A DNA stretch of 54,326 bases, taken from the NCBI GenBank assembly GCA_964195515.1, contig CAXMQO010000027.1, positions 1 to 54,326 of the forward strand, written 5' to 3'. Positions 8,461-16,943 of the stretch are shown here, piece after piece (the first letter of the stretch is position 1; the number at the start of each line of letters is the position of its first letter). This stretch comes from JAHEEL01 sp964195515 (GTDB lineage: Bacteria; Actinomycetota; Acidimicrobiia; Spongiisociales; UBA5794). The notes below the pieces were generated by a model, which was given only the letters and a program-made list of their open reading frames with translations, searched no databases and had not been told where the DNA came from. Made by a program: the position numbers and the translations under genes.

Positions 8461-10491
8461 CTACGCCCTGGGGTTTCGACCGGGTGCGGATGGGCCCTCT
8501 TCGATGATCGGCGGCGGGTCGTCCGTCGTGTCGGGGCCGCTGAACTGGGTGAGGTAGAGGGCGGCGTAGGCACCATCGAGCTCGAGGAGCTGCCGGTGGT
8601 TCCCCTGTTCGACGATGCGGCCGTCTTCCATGACGAGGATCAAGTCGGCGTCACGGATGGTCGAGAGACGGTGGGCGATGACGAAGCTGGTCCGGTCGGC
8701 ACGCAGCGCCGACATGGCATGCTGGACCAGCACCTCCGTACGGGTATCGACCGAACTCGTCGCCTCGTCGAGGATCAGGAGAGCCGGATCGCCGAGGAAC
8801 GCCCTGGCAATCGTGATGAGCTGCTTCTCGCCTGCGCTGACCGTGCCACCCTCATCGTCGATCACCGTGTCGTAGCCGTCGGGGAGAGCGCCGACGAACC
8901 GATCGACGTAGGTCGCACGCGCCGCAGCCTGGATCTCGTCTTCGGTGGCATCGAGGCGGCCGTATGCAATGTTCTCGCGGATCGTTCCCTTGAACAGCCA
9001 CGTGTCCTGGAGCACCATTTCGATCTGTGATCGCACGTCGTCGCGTCGCATCGTGGAAATGTCGATGGTGTCGAGGGTGATGCGTCCCGAATCGAGGTCG
9101 TAGAAGCGCATGATGAGATTCACGAGGGTGGTCTTGCCTGCGCCGGTCGGCCCAACGATGGCCACGGTCTGGCCCGGGTCGACGTGGAAGCTGACGTGTT
9201 CGAGGAGTGGCTGATCCTCGAGGTAGCGGAATGAGACGTCGTCGAATGCCACCCGTCCGTGGGTGACAGTGGAGGTCTCGGCGAGTCCGTCGTCGGTTGG
9301 TTCCTCTTCGGCGTCGAGGAGTTCGAAGACCCGCTCGACTGAGGCGACACCCGACTGGAGGAGGTTGACCATCGAAGCGATCTGGGTGATGGGTCGGGTG
9401 AACTGGCGGGAGTACTGGATGAAGGCTTGCACGTCGCCCAGGCTCATCGTTCCGCTGGCCACCCGGAGACCACCAACAACGGCGATGATCACGTAGTTCA
9501 GGTTCCCGATGAACATTGCGATCGGCATGATCAAACCGGACAGGAACTGGGCGCCAAAGCTCGCCTGGTACAACTCCTCGTTCTCGAGTTCGAACGACGC
9601 CTGAACTTCCCTCTGGCGACCGAACACTTTCACGAGTGCATGTCCGGTGAAGGCTTCTTCCACCTGGGCGTTGAGGTTTCCGGTTCGCCGCCACTGGGCG
9701 ATGAACTTGGACTGAGATCTCCGCATGACGAGTCCTGCGAGCACCATGGTCGCCGGGATGGTCACGAGCGCGATCAGGGCGAGGGTCCACGAGATGGAGA
9801 TCATCATGGCGAACACGAAGACGACCGTGAGCAAGGCGTTGAGGAGCTGACTCATTGTCTGCTGGAGGCTCTGCGAGACGTTGTCGATGTCGTTCGTGAC
9901 CCGGCTCAGCAGCTCCCCTCGCGGCAGGCGGTCGAAGTAGCGCAGCGGCAAGCGGTTGATCTTGTCTTCGACGTCGGAACGCAGACGCAGCATGGTGTGT
10001 TGGACGACGTCGGTGAGGAGGAACCCCTGCAGGAATTGGAAGAGGGAGGAGAACGCGTAGAGGACGAGAGCGATGAGGAGTACTTGCCGCAAGGCGTCGA
10101 AGTCGATGCCTTGACCCGCCACGAAATCGACGCCTCCCAGCATGTTTGCGATCTGATCCTGTCCTCTGGCCCGGACCGCATCGATCGCCTCAGCGTTCGT
10201 GAGCCCGGCGGGGAGGGCCTTGCCGACCACGCCGGAGAAGATGATGTCTGTGGCCCGTCCCAGGACTCTGGGGCCGAGAGCGGCGAGGCCAACGCTGATC
10301 ACGGCAGCAGTGATTACGACGATGACTTTGACGATTTCGGGGCGGAGCAGCTTGACGAGGCGCCGCATCGACGGTCCGAACTGCATCGCCTTCTGGCCGA
10401 CCATTCCACTACCGAACGGGCCACCGCGACCGTGCCCTCCACCCTGGACTTCGATCCGTTCGGTCTTCTTCATCGTCGGCGGGGTGCTCAT
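8461..10491 (-). CDS. ABC exporter, half-transporter with canonical catalytic glutamate
   Basis: This 676-residue half-transporter has an N-terminal glycine-rich cytoplasmic tail, six transmembrane helices and a C-terminal ATPase. Visible are Walker A GPTGAGKTT, Q-loop VLQDTWLF, a degenerate signature VSAGEKQ in place of LSGGQ, Walker B with catalytic glutamate LLILDEATSSVD, and the H-loop histidine in VIAHRLS. Its ATG overlaps the stop of the upstream half-transporter by four bases. With that partner it should form a heterodimeric drug- or lipid-type exporter with one consensus and one degenerate ATP site, like TM287/288. The altered signature here and the aspartate in the partner's Walker B belong to the same degenerate site. 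An extended start in another context upstream is rejected because it overlaps the partner gene. Confidence 0.9.
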   Translation of the reverse strand: MSTPPTMKKTERIEVQGGGHGRGGPFGSGMVGQKAMQFGPSMRRLVKLLRPEIVKVIVVITAAVISVGLAALGPRVLGRATDIIFSGVVGKALPAGLTNAEAIDAVRARGQDQIANMLGGVDFVAGQGIDFDALRQVLLIALVLYAFSSLFQFLQGFLLTDVVQHTMLRLRSDVEDKINRLPLRYFDRLPRGELLSRVTNDIDNVSQSLQQTMSQLLNALLTVVFVFAMMISISWTLALIALVTIPATMVLAGLVMRRSQSKFIAQWRRTGNLNAQVEEAFTGHALVKVFGRQREVQASFELENEELYQASFGAQFLSGLIMPIAMFIGNLNYVIIAVVGGLRVASGTMSLGDVQAFIQYSRQFTRPITQIASMVNLLQSGVASVERVFELLDAEEEPTDDGLAETSTVTHGRVAFDDVSFRYLEDQPLLEHVSFHVDPGQTVAIVGPTGAGKTTLVNLIMRFYDLDSGRITLDTIDISTMRRDDVRSQIEMVLQDTWLFKGTIRENIAYGRLDATEDEIQAAARATYVDRFVGALPDGYDTVIDDEGGTVSAGEKQLITIARAFLGDPALLILDEATSSVDTRTEVLVQHAMSALRADRTSFVIAHRLSTIRDADLILVMEDGRIVEQGNHRQLLELDGAYAALYLTQFSGPDTTDDPPPIIEEGPSAPGRNPRA

Positions 10492-12218
10492 GACACCTCC
10501 GCAGCGAGTTGCGAGTCGACGATCTCGGCGTACGGGACACAGGTTCTGAGCAGCTCGTCGTGGGTGCCAAGACCGACGATGCCGCCGTTCTCCACGACGA
10601 CGATCTGATCCGCATCCATGATCGTCGCCACACGTTGCGCGACGATGATGACGGTGGCGTCGGCAGTCACGTCGCCGAGGGCATGCCGGAGCCGAGCATC
10701 GGTCGCGACATCGAGAGCCGAGAACGAGTCGTCGAACAGGTAGAGCTCGGGGCGACGGATGAGGGCCCGTGCAATGGCGATACGCTGGCGCTGACCGCCC
10801 GAGACGTTGGTACCACCCTGAGAGATGGCGGATTCGAGTCCATCCGGCATCGCCTCGACGAATTCTCGAGCTTGCGCGATCTCGAGGGCCTCCCACATCT
10901 CTGCCTCGGTGGCGTCCGGCTTGCCGTAGCGGAGGTTGGAGGCGACGGTCCCGGAGAACAGGTAGACCCTCTGTGGGACGAGACCGATCTTGTTCCACAG
11001 GGTATCCGGGTCGATCTCACGCACGTCGACCCCGTCGACGAGAACCCGACCATCCGTGGCGTCGAAGAGGCGGGGGATCAGATTGATGAGGGTGGTCTTC
11101 CCCGTTCCCGTCGATCCGATGATGGCCGTCGTCTGACCCGGTTGTGCGGTGAACGTCAAACCACTCAGCACTGGATGGTCGGCACCGGGGTAGCGGAACC
11201 CTGCGCCTTCGAACTCGACGGTGCTGTGCTTTGGGAGTTCGGTGAGTCCATCAGACGGGGGTACCACCGACGGTTCGGTGTCGAGCACCTCGCCGATACG
11301 GTCCGCGGACACTGTCGCCCTGGGGAGGAGCATGAACATGAACGTGGCCATCATCACGGACATGAGAATTTGGATGATGTAGGTCAAGAAAGCGGTGAGT
11401 GAACCGATCTGCATCGCCCCGGAATCGACGCGGGCTGCTCCGAACCAGAGGACGGCGACGCTCGAGAGGTTCATCACCAACATCACCGAAGGGAAGATCG
11501 CGGCCATCCAGCGACCGACGTTGATCGACACGTCGGTCAGGTCGGTGTTGGCCTCGGCGAACCTGTCGGTCTCGAACGGTTCACGGACAAAGGCTCGGAC
11601 CACCCGGATGCCCGTGATCTGCTCACGGAGGACTTGGTTGACCTTGTCGAGCCGCCCTTGCATGAGGCGGAACCCCGGCACCATGTGGGACAGGATGAAC
11701 CAGATGATTGCGGCGAGGATCGGGACGAGCGCAACGATCAGCCACGAGAGCCCAACGTCCTCCCTCAGCGCCATGAACACGCCGCCGACCATCATCATCG
11801 GGGCGGTGATGAGCATCGTGAAGGTGCTGAGGACCAGCATCTGGATCTGCTGGACGTCGTTGGTGTTGCGGGTCAGGAGCGATGGTGCTCCGAAGCGGGC
11901 CATCTCGCGGCTGGAGAATGCGATTACACGGCGAAAGAACGCCGAACGCACGTCACGTCCGAACGCCATCGCCGTGCGTGCGCCGAAGTAGACGGCGGTG
12001 ATCGTCACGGCGACCTGGATCAAGGACACGGCGAGCATCCACGCTCCGATGCGGAGGATGTAGGCGGTGTCGCCGAGGAGGACGCCGTTGTTGATGATGT
12101 CGGCGTTGAGGCTCGGGAGGAGAAGGGCGGCCATGGTGCCGACAAGTTGGAGCACGATGACGATCGCGATCTCGCGTTTGTAGGGCTTGAGGTAGCGGCG
12201 GAGAATCCGAATCAACAT
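10488..12218 (-). CDS. ABC exporter, half-transporter with degenerate Walker B
   Basis: The 576-residue protein starts MLIRILRRYLKPYK and has six transmembrane helices. The ATPase domain shows Walker A GSTGTGKTT, an intact signature VSGGQRQ, and Walker B LYLFDDSFSALD, where the catalytic glutamate is aspartate. The H-loop has VIIVAQRVAT, with glutamine replacing the usual histidine. These changes mark the non-catalytic ATP site of heterodimeric exporters. The gene follows the TetR regulator with a one-base TGATG overlap and precedes its partner with an ATGA overlap. The three genes thus form one operon under the palindromic operator upstream. Confidence 0.92.
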   Translation of the reverse strand: MLIRILRRYLKPYKREIAIVIVLQLVGTMAALLLPSLNADIINNGVLLGDTAYILRIGAWMLAVSLIQVAVTITAVYFGARTAMAFGRDVRSAFFRRVIAFSSREMARFGAPSLLTRNTNDVQQIQMLVLSTFTMLITAPMMMVGGVFMALREDVGLSWLIVALVPILAAIIWFILSHMVPGFRLMQGRLDKVNQVLREQITGIRVVRAFVREPFETDRFAEANTDLTDVSINVGRWMAAIFPSVMLVMNLSSVAVLWFGAARVDSGAMQIGSLTAFLTYIIQILMSVMMATFMFMLLPRATVSADRIGEVLDTEPSVVPPSDGLTELPKHSTVEFEGAGFRYPGADHPVLSGLTFTAQPGQTTAIIGSTGTGKTTLINLIPRLFDATDGRVLVDGVDVREIDPDTLWNKIGLVPQRVYLFSGTVASNLRYGKPDATEAEMWEALEIAQAREFVEAMPDGLESAISQGGTNVSGGQRQRIAIARALIRRPELYLFDDSFSALDVATDARLRHALGDVTADATVIIVAQRVATIMDADQIVVVENGGIVGLGTHDELLRTCVPYAEIVDSQLAAEVS

Positions 12219-12832
12219 CAGACGGTTGCCTCCCCGCCGGGTGCGGCGATTCCGTTCAGGAGCACGGCGACGATCTCTTTGGGCGTTGCCCTGTCGTCCG
12301 GTGCGACCATCGGGTGCGCGTTGGCGAACACGAATCCCCGGAACGCCACTGCGGCCTCGGCGGGAGCGACCCTGAGGCGGCTCCTGTGACGCTCGAGCAG
12401 GTCGGTGAGGGCGGCGAGGATGACCGTGTTCGATTCGGTGACGAAATGGCGTGTTCCAGCGGGTCGGTCGGTTCCCGGGGTCTTCACGGTGTGCAGGATG
12501 CCGATGAGCGTGGCGACCTGATCGGTGCGGTCGAGGAGGACTCGTGTGGCTTCCTGGAGTTGGACCTCCATCGAGTCTGACTCGGGGATCTGGGCGAGGG
12601 CATCTCGGACCGGTTCGGGGTCCATGCTGACCTTGATGGCCTCGAGGATCACCGAGGGTTTGTCGGAGAAGACACGGAATATGGTGCCCTCGGCGATGCC
12701 TGCCGCTTCGGCGATCTGTCGCGATGTGACAGCCGACCCCTCCGTGAGGAGGAGGGGAATGACGGCATCGACGATCGCCCGCCGACGGTCGTCGGGAGGC
12801 AGCGGCTCTGAGCGATGCTTCCTGGTGTTCAC
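12218..12832 (-). CDS. TetR/AcrR family transcriptional regulator of the ABC exporter
   Basis: The chosen GTG start gives 204 residues. The N-terminal helix-turn-helix reads RRRAIVDAVIPLLLTEGSAV-TSRQIAEAAGIAEGTIFRVFSDK, the usual TetR pattern; the rest is a variable ligand-binding domain. A TATACT -10 box (complement at 12839-12844) ends six bases before the GTG, so the mRNA is probably leaderless. The open frame extends up to 13042, but that part overlaps the promoter and operator and is not conserved-looking. The 22-bp palindrome at 12845-12866 lies just upstream of the -10 box, so the protein very likely represses its own operon and responds to an exporter substrate. Confidence 0.9.
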   Translation of the reverse strand: MNTRKHRSEPLPPDDRRRAIVDAVIPLLLTEGSAVTSRQIAEAAGIAEGTIFRVFSDKPSVILEAIKVSMDPEPVRDALAQIPESDSMEVQLQEATRVLLDRTDQVATLIGILHTVKTPGTDRPAGTRHFVTESNTVILAALTDLLERHRSRLRVAPAEAAVAFRGFVFANAHPMVAPDDRATPKEIVAVLLNGIAAPGGEATV

Positions 12833-12838
12833 AACCAC

Positions 12839-12866
12839 AGTATAGCTGAGTGAGCGCTCACTCAGC
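12839..12866 (-). promoter_or_regulatory. TetR operator and promoter of the exporter operon
   Basis: A perfect palindrome, CTGAGTGAGCGCTCACTCAG, occupies 12846-12865 and extends one more base pair each side (12845-12866). It lies immediately upstream of a TATACT box read on the minus strand, where the spacer should be, so a bound repressor would block RNA polymerase. GAGTGAGCGCTCACTC-type dyads are common TetR operators. No second copy was noticed elsewhere in the window. Confidence 0.85.
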
Positions 12867-12897
12867 CCGATCTCCCGACGTGGAGGCCGCTTTCCGC

Positions 12898-13305
12898 TCA
12901 GCCGTCCCCGGTGTCGATGACAAGGACCACGTCGACCTCGGCCTGGAGCCGCGCCAGTTCGCCGTAGGCGTACTCCAGACTCGGGATCGTCTGGTTCGAT
13001 GGTGGACATTCGTACAGTGCGTTCTCCGCGATCTGTAGCCAATCCGCAACAACGTCGTCGATCGCGAGGTCCGGCGTGGGGGACAGGTCACCCGACGCTG
13101 AGCGCAGAACGCCCAACGCATGGCTGCACACCGCGTGATCAGGCGGTGTGCCGAGCGTTGAGGCCGACGGGAAGCTACCCACGACCGCTTCCCAGGTAGG
13201 GTGCCACTCTTCGACCGACGGACGGCTCTCCCCGCTGCACGAGGTGAGCACCACCAACGCCAATCCAGCAAGCAGAATTGCACGGAGACTCAGGCCTTTG
13301 AACAC
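12898..13305 (-). CDS. Putative lipoprotein
   Basis: From GTG 13305 the product has 135 residues. It begins with a signal peptide (FKGLSLRAILLAGLALVVL) ending in the lipobox LTSC, so it should be lipid-anchored outside the membrane. The mature part contains two more cysteines (HAVCSHAL and YECPPS) that could form a disulfide. I do not recognise a domain. A TATCCT box ends six bases before the start (complement at 13312-13317), consistent with leaderless expression. It is downstream of the Trk operon and its hairpin, and upstream of the TetR promoter, so it is probably a single-gene unit. Confidence 0.7.
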   Translation of the reverse strand: MFKGLSLRAILLAGLALVVLTSCSGESRPSVEEWHPTWEAVVGSFPSASTLGTPPDHAVCSHALGVLRSASGDLSPTPDLAIDDVVADWLQIAENALYECPPSNQTIPSLEYAYGELARLQAEVDVVLVIDTGDG

Positions 13306-13355
13306 CGGCGGAGGATACCCCCGGACAGATGCCACCCGGCGCAAGTACATACACC

Positions 13356-13378
13356 GCCGTGCCTTCCCCCGGCACGGC
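13356..13378 (-). terminator. Hairpin downstream of the Trk operon
   Basis: GCCGTGCC at 13356-13363 and GGCACGGC at 13371-13378 form an 8-bp perfect stem with a 7-base loop. It starts 17 bases after the end of the last Trk-operon gene. There is no T-tract, as is common for hairpins in this GC-rich sequence. It probably separates that operon from the lipoprotein gene. Confidence 0.5.
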
Positions 13379-13394
13379 CACCGTCTCGACGTTC

Positions 13395-13979
13395 CTATTC
13401 GGTGGCCGGGGAGAGTCGATTCCGTCGCCACATGACGAGCGAGGTGGCGAGGAGCAGGATGCCGAGAGCGAACACCACCCAGTCGGGTCCTTCCTCGAGG
13501 CGACGCCCTTGGTCGACGATGAACAACTCGCTGACATCGAGATACGTCTCGCCGCCTCGATCCGGGTCGTGGTAGCGCCAGACGCCGGTGAGTTGAACGA
13601 GCGGGCCTTCCAGTCGATACCCGCCGACCGGAGGGAGCCCCTCGCCGAGGATCGACGGCATCCGGACGCCGATCCCGACGTTGGCCCCGGCGCGAGGCCC
13701 ACCGTCTACGAGCGCGTCACGGGCATACGAGTCGTCGTTGAGTTGTGTCCACATGAACCCGTCGTCTCGGAATCCGTAGTCGCCGACGAGCTCTCCTTCG
13801 ACCGTGATCTCGACGTTGTCGAAGAGAGCGCCTTTTTCCAACAGGTCCGAGGCGGGGACCAACACGCCGTCCTGGGCGAGTGCAGTTCCTGGGAGAAGAA
13901 GCATCAGCGCCATCACCAGAACAACCGCTGCGAGGCGAATCACGCCATGACGACCTGCGTGCGGAGACATGAGCTTCAC
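13395..13979 (-). CDS. Secreted/membrane-anchored protein of unknown function
   Basis: The 194-residue protein has a signal sequence (residues ~13-36, ending ALAQ) and a C-terminal transmembrane helix (VVFALGILLLATSLVMW) with an arginine-rich cytoplasmic end. Between them is a mainly beta domain: VEITVEGELVGDYG, FMWTQLNDD, GYRLEGPLVQLTGVW, YLDVSELFIV. This pattern suggests an OB-like barrel outside the cell, but that is inference. The GTG at 13979 is preceded by AAGGGG at good spacing and lies one base after the TrkH stop, so it is the last gene of the potassium operon. Confidence 0.7.
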   Translation of the reverse strand: MKLMSPHAGRHGVIRLAAVVLVMALMLLLPGTALAQDGVLVPASDLLEKGALFDNVEITVEGELVGDYGFRDDGFMWTQLNDDSYARDALVDGGPRAGANVGIGVRMPSILGEGLPPVGGYRLEGPLVQLTGVWRYHDPDRGGETYLDVSELFIVDQGRRLEEGPDWVVFALGILLLATSLVMWRRNRLSPATE

Positions 13980-13980
13980 G

Positions 13981-15477
13981 TCATTTCCCCTTCACCCAGG
14001 CGTAGACGAAACCGAGGAGCGCAAACGCTGCCACAAACTCGAGTCGACCAGCCCACATCTGGAACATGTACGTGAGCTTGAGCAACATGGGCATCGACGG
14101 TCCGGCAACGCCGACGGACAACCCGACGTTCGCCCCGGCACTCACCGACTCGAACAGCGCCTCTTGGAATCCGTACCCGTAGCCGAGGGCAACACCGGCA
14201 CCGAGCAGGTAGAGGGCTACGTACAGGAGTGCCACCGTCATCGCCGACTGAGCGAGTTCAGGCGTGAGCTGCTTCCGCCCCGACTGAACATACCGTGTGC
14301 TGACGATCGCACCCTCGGGGAGCAGGAGTTGTTTGGTCTGGTTGGTGATGGCCTTGACCGTCAGCCCTATCCGCAGGGCCTTGATTCCGCCTGCTGTTGA
14401 CGATGCCATGCCCCCGAGTGCCATTGCGATGGTCATGCCGCCGAAGGCAAGGCCGCCCCACATCGCGAGTTCACTCGCCGGGAGCGTTGAGAACCCCGTG
14501 CCGCTGTGTGCCGAGATGATCTGGAAGAACCCCTGACGGGTGAGTCCCTGGACGGAGGTGTAGATTCCGGCAACGCCGAGCCCGACCATCGTGAGCACCA
14601 TGGTGAACGTGACGGTTGCCAAGATGGTCCGGGTCTCGAGATTCTTGAATAGGACGCGACGAGGACCTCGCCACAGTGCGTAGTGCAGACCGAATGACAT
14701 CGCGCCTGCGACCATCAGGACGGCCGTAGTGAACTCGAAGATGCCAGAGTGGTAGTAGCCGAGACTCGTCGACTGTGGAGCGAACCCACCGGTGTCGAAT
14801 GCGGCAAAGAAGATCATCAGGGCATGGAAGAACGCGCGTTTCCATTCGAATCCGAGTACCTGATGGGCGATGATTCCCAGTACGGTGACGCCGGCAACGA
14901 GATGAACGAAGGCCACGGTCCAAATGAAACGCGCCGTTGAACGGACGGATGGCAAGATTCGTTCGTCGCGCGCTTCGCCGTAATACAACGTGAGGCCGCC
15001 GCCTCCGGCGAAGAGCACGAGTGCGGCGATGACGATGCCTTGGCCGCCGAGAAAGTGCAGCAGATGGCGCCAGAAGTTGAGCGACGGCGCTATGTGATCG
15101 AGATCCTGTACGAGGGCAAGCCCGGTTGTTGTCAAACCGGACATCGCATCGAACATGGCATCGACCGGTCCCCCGTAGTGGCCGGAGAATATGAGTGGGA
15201 TCGATCCGATCGCCGGAACCGCGAGCCACGTCAGAGCCACAACCACCATTCCGTGGCTCCAGTCAAGGCGCACCTTCGACGGCCGATACCGCAATCCGAG
15301 TTGCCCGAGGGAAGCGAAGACCCCGATCATCAGCAGGAACGATGCGAACGGGTGCCACTCGCGGCCAAGGACGGCCCACGCCAGCGGCAGAAGACTCGCG
15401 ACGGCCACAATGGTGAAGATCCGTCCGAGTGCGAACGCAACTATCCGTAGATCCTCACGGTCGGGTCTGATCAGCAC
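13981..15477 (-). CDS. trkH: TrkH family potassium uptake channel subunit
   Basis: This 498-residue membrane protein has the four M-P-M repeats of the TrkH/KtrB superfamily. The four filter segments are visible: TTTGLAL, DTGGFAP, GTGFST and ANVGLSVG, each with the filter glycine. FWRHLLHFLGGQG is typical of TrkH. It moves K+ across the membrane, gated by TrkA-type RCK proteins. Two separate TrkA genes lie upstream in the same operon with a 48-residue membrane protein between. The start is GTG, one base after that protein's TGA, without a strong ribosome site, so translation is probably coupled. Confidence 0.92.
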   Translation of the reverse strand: MLIRPDREDLRIVAFALGRIFTIVAVASLLPLAWAVLGREWHPFASFLLMIGVFASLGQLGLRYRPSKVRLDWSHGMVVVALTWLAVPAIGSIPLIFSGHYGGPVDAMFDAMSGLTTTGLALVQDLDHIAPSLNFWRHLLHFLGGQGIVIAALVLFAGGGGLTLYYGEARDERILPSVRSTARFIWTVAFVHLVAGVTVLGIIAHQVLGFEWKRAFFHALMIFFAAFDTGGFAPQSTSLGYYHSGIFEFTTAVLMVAGAMSFGLHYALWRGPRRVLFKNLETRTILATVTFTMVLTMVGLGVAGIYTSVQGLTRQGFFQIISAHSGTGFSTLPASELAMWGGLAFGGMTIAMALGGMASSTAGGIKALRIGLTVKAITNQTKQLLLPEGAIVSTRYVQSGRKQLTPELAQSAMTVALLYVALYLLGAGVALGYGYGFQEALFESVSAGANVGLSVGVAGPSMPMLLKLTYMFQMWAGRLEFVAAFALLGFVYAWVKGK

Positions 15478-15478
15478 G

Positions 15479-15625
15479 TCAGTTCACAGCGGTGACGACC
15501 GCGGCGATCACGAGGGCGAACATAGCGAGGCCGATGACGATGACGATCTCAAAGAGAAACGCGAGCGCCGCACCGGTGAGGTCGCCAAGCCACCCCCGAA
15601 ATCGACGCATCTCGGGGCGTCTCAC
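15479..15625 (-). CDS. Small single-helix membrane protein in the Trk operon
   Basis: A GTG at 15625, overlapping the stop of the upstream TrkA gene (GTGA), opens a 48-residue frame that ends one base before the TrkH start. The protein has a basic N-terminus (RRPEMRRFRGWLGDL) followed by one long hydrophobic stretch, residues about 18-46 (including FLFEIVIVIGLAMFALVIAA). That predicts one membrane helix with the N-terminus inside. The perfect coupling on both sides argues that it is real and translated. It could be a small accessory subunit of the channel; no family recognised. Confidence 0.72.
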   Translation of the reverse strand: MRRPEMRRFRGWLGDLTGAALAFLFEIVIVIGLAMFALVIAAVVTAVN

Positions 15626-16281
15626 GACTGCTCGTCGTTCGTCGCGAAGACACGATGCAATTCCGCCTCTTGGGCGAACGTGGTCACCGCCGTGATTCGG
15701 TCTCCCGGGAGCAATCGAGTGGTCGCCTCGGGGACGATGACCTCGTCTTCACGCAGGATGACTGCAATGAGCGCCGGTGCCGGTAGCTCTAGATCCTGAA
15801 GTGGAGTCGGATCGAATCCCGCGGGAATCTCATACTCGCAGAGCGACAACTGCCCCCGTCCGAGCACCGCGATTCGTTCGAGTTGGGAGACCGCGAGCTC
15901 CTGAGAAACCACCTGCACCATGAGGTCGGTGATGCCGACCACGGGAATCTTGAGTGCGTCGAACGTCGGACGATTCCATGGCGCGTTGAGACGGGCCAAG
16001 ACACGCTTCGCTCCCAGCGTGAGCCCGAGCTCACACGCCACGAGGTTGACTTCATCGAGGCCTGTTACCGCCAGGAGCCAGTCCGCGTCGTGCACGGACG
16101 CCGCTTCGAGTACTCCGACATTGGTGCCGTCACCATGAACGACGACCGCGTCGACGTCATCGGCAACTGTCTGCGCCCGATCCTCGCTCTCTTCGACCAC
16201 GGCCACGAAGTGCCCTGCCGACACCAGTTCTCGTGCCAAGAACCACCCGACCTTGCCGCCGCCAATGAGCACCACCCTCAT
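15622..16281 (-). CDS. trkA: TrkA family potassium uptake protein (single RCK unit, second copy)
   Basis: The 219-residue protein begins MRVVLIGGGKVG, the Rossmann nucleotide-binding loop of TrkA-N, with VVEESEDRA after the second strand and VVHGDGTN. The C-terminal TrkA-C domain covers about residues 135-210. It lacks the second tandem unit found in E. coli TrkA; the neighbouring gene supplies a different single unit, so the ring around TrkH is probably made of two subunit types. It overlaps the upstream trkA by four bases (ATGA) and the small membrane gene by four bases. Confidence 0.9.
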   Translation of the reverse strand: MRVVLIGGGKVGWFLARELVSAGHFVAVVEESEDRAQTVADDVDAVVVHGDGTNVGVLEAASVHDADWLLAVTGLDEVNLVACELGLTLGAKRVLARLNAPWNRPTFDALKIPVVGITDLMVQVVSQELAVSQLERIAVLGRGQLSLCEYEIPAGFDPTPLQDLELPAPALIAVILREDEVIVPEATTRLLPGDRITAVTTFAQEAELHRVFATNDEQS

Positions 16282-16937
16282 GTCGGCTGCGACGATTGGA
16301 GGTACCGCCGCACGCGATCGCGCACGCCGTGTCGAGCGGCGGCGACGACGAGATCCTGTTCACGGAGTTCGAAGGACCCGTCGGGTATGTAGGTACGGTC
16401 GCCGCGCCGCACCGCCGCGACCCGGAGCTGATTCTCAACCTCCAAGTCTCTGACAGCGAGTCCTTTGGCGTTCGCACCAAGATACATCTCGACGACCTCG
16501 ACATCCCCTCCGGAGAACGTGATGTGATAGGCGAACTCCTCCTCGACGAGCCGTTCGAAGATCACGTTGGCCGTGAGTTGCGCGCCCGCCACGTACGAAA
16601 TGTCGAGTGCCCGATACGAGTCGGCGCGTCCGGGCTCATCGAGACGGGCCAGCGTTCGGGGGACACCAAACACCTGTTTGGCGAGTTGCACCGACATCAC
16701 ATTGATGTTGTCGGAGTCGGTGACCGCTGCGAACGCATCGGCGAACTCGATTCCCGCCTCTTTGAGCAGTCGGATGTCGATCGGCCGACCGAAGTGGGTT
16801 GTCCCGTTGAATGTCGAACCGAGGGTTTCCAGCTTGCCGGGACGATCATCGATGACCGACACGTCGTGACCTTCCTCGGCCATGTGCAGTGCCAGGTCGC
16901 TGCCGACCCGGCCGCAGCCGGCGATGACGATTCTCGT
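16278..16937 (-). CDS. trkA: TrkA family potassium uptake protein (single RCK unit, first copy), non-standard start
   Basis: The conserved protein starts TRIVIAGCGRVGSDLALHMAEEGH, a TrkA-N Rossmann domain (NAD/ATP binding), followed by VTDSDNINVMS and a TrkA-C domain. Homologues begin M(R)IVIAG, but here that position is ACG (16935-16937). A near-perfect ribosome site, AAGGAGG, lies 6 bases before it, and ATC abuts the site. A TATTAT -10 box sits only 15 bases further up, inside the longer open frame that begins at 17033, so that longer start would not be transcribed. Either ACG/ATC is used as a rare start or the T of an ATG is miscalled. First gene of the trkA-trkA-small protein-trkH operon. 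Confidence 0.82.
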   Translation of the reverse strand, partial: TRIVIAGCGRVGSDLALHMAEEGHDVSVIDDRPGKLETLGSTFNGTTHFGRPIDIRLLKEAGIEFADAFAAVTDSDNINVMSVQLAKQVFGVPRTLARLDEPGRADSYRALDISYVAGAQLTANVIFERLVEEEFAYHITFSGGDVEVVEMYLGANAKGLAVRDLEVENQLRVAAVRRGDRTYIPDGSFELREQDLVVAAARHGVRDRVRRYLQSSQPT

Positions 16938-16943
16938 GTCGAT

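Noticed and set aside
10491..10998. Extended N-terminus for the first half-transporter
   Set aside because: The extension lies in another frame over the ATPase domain of the partner; the ATGA overlap at 10488-10491 gives a natural start.
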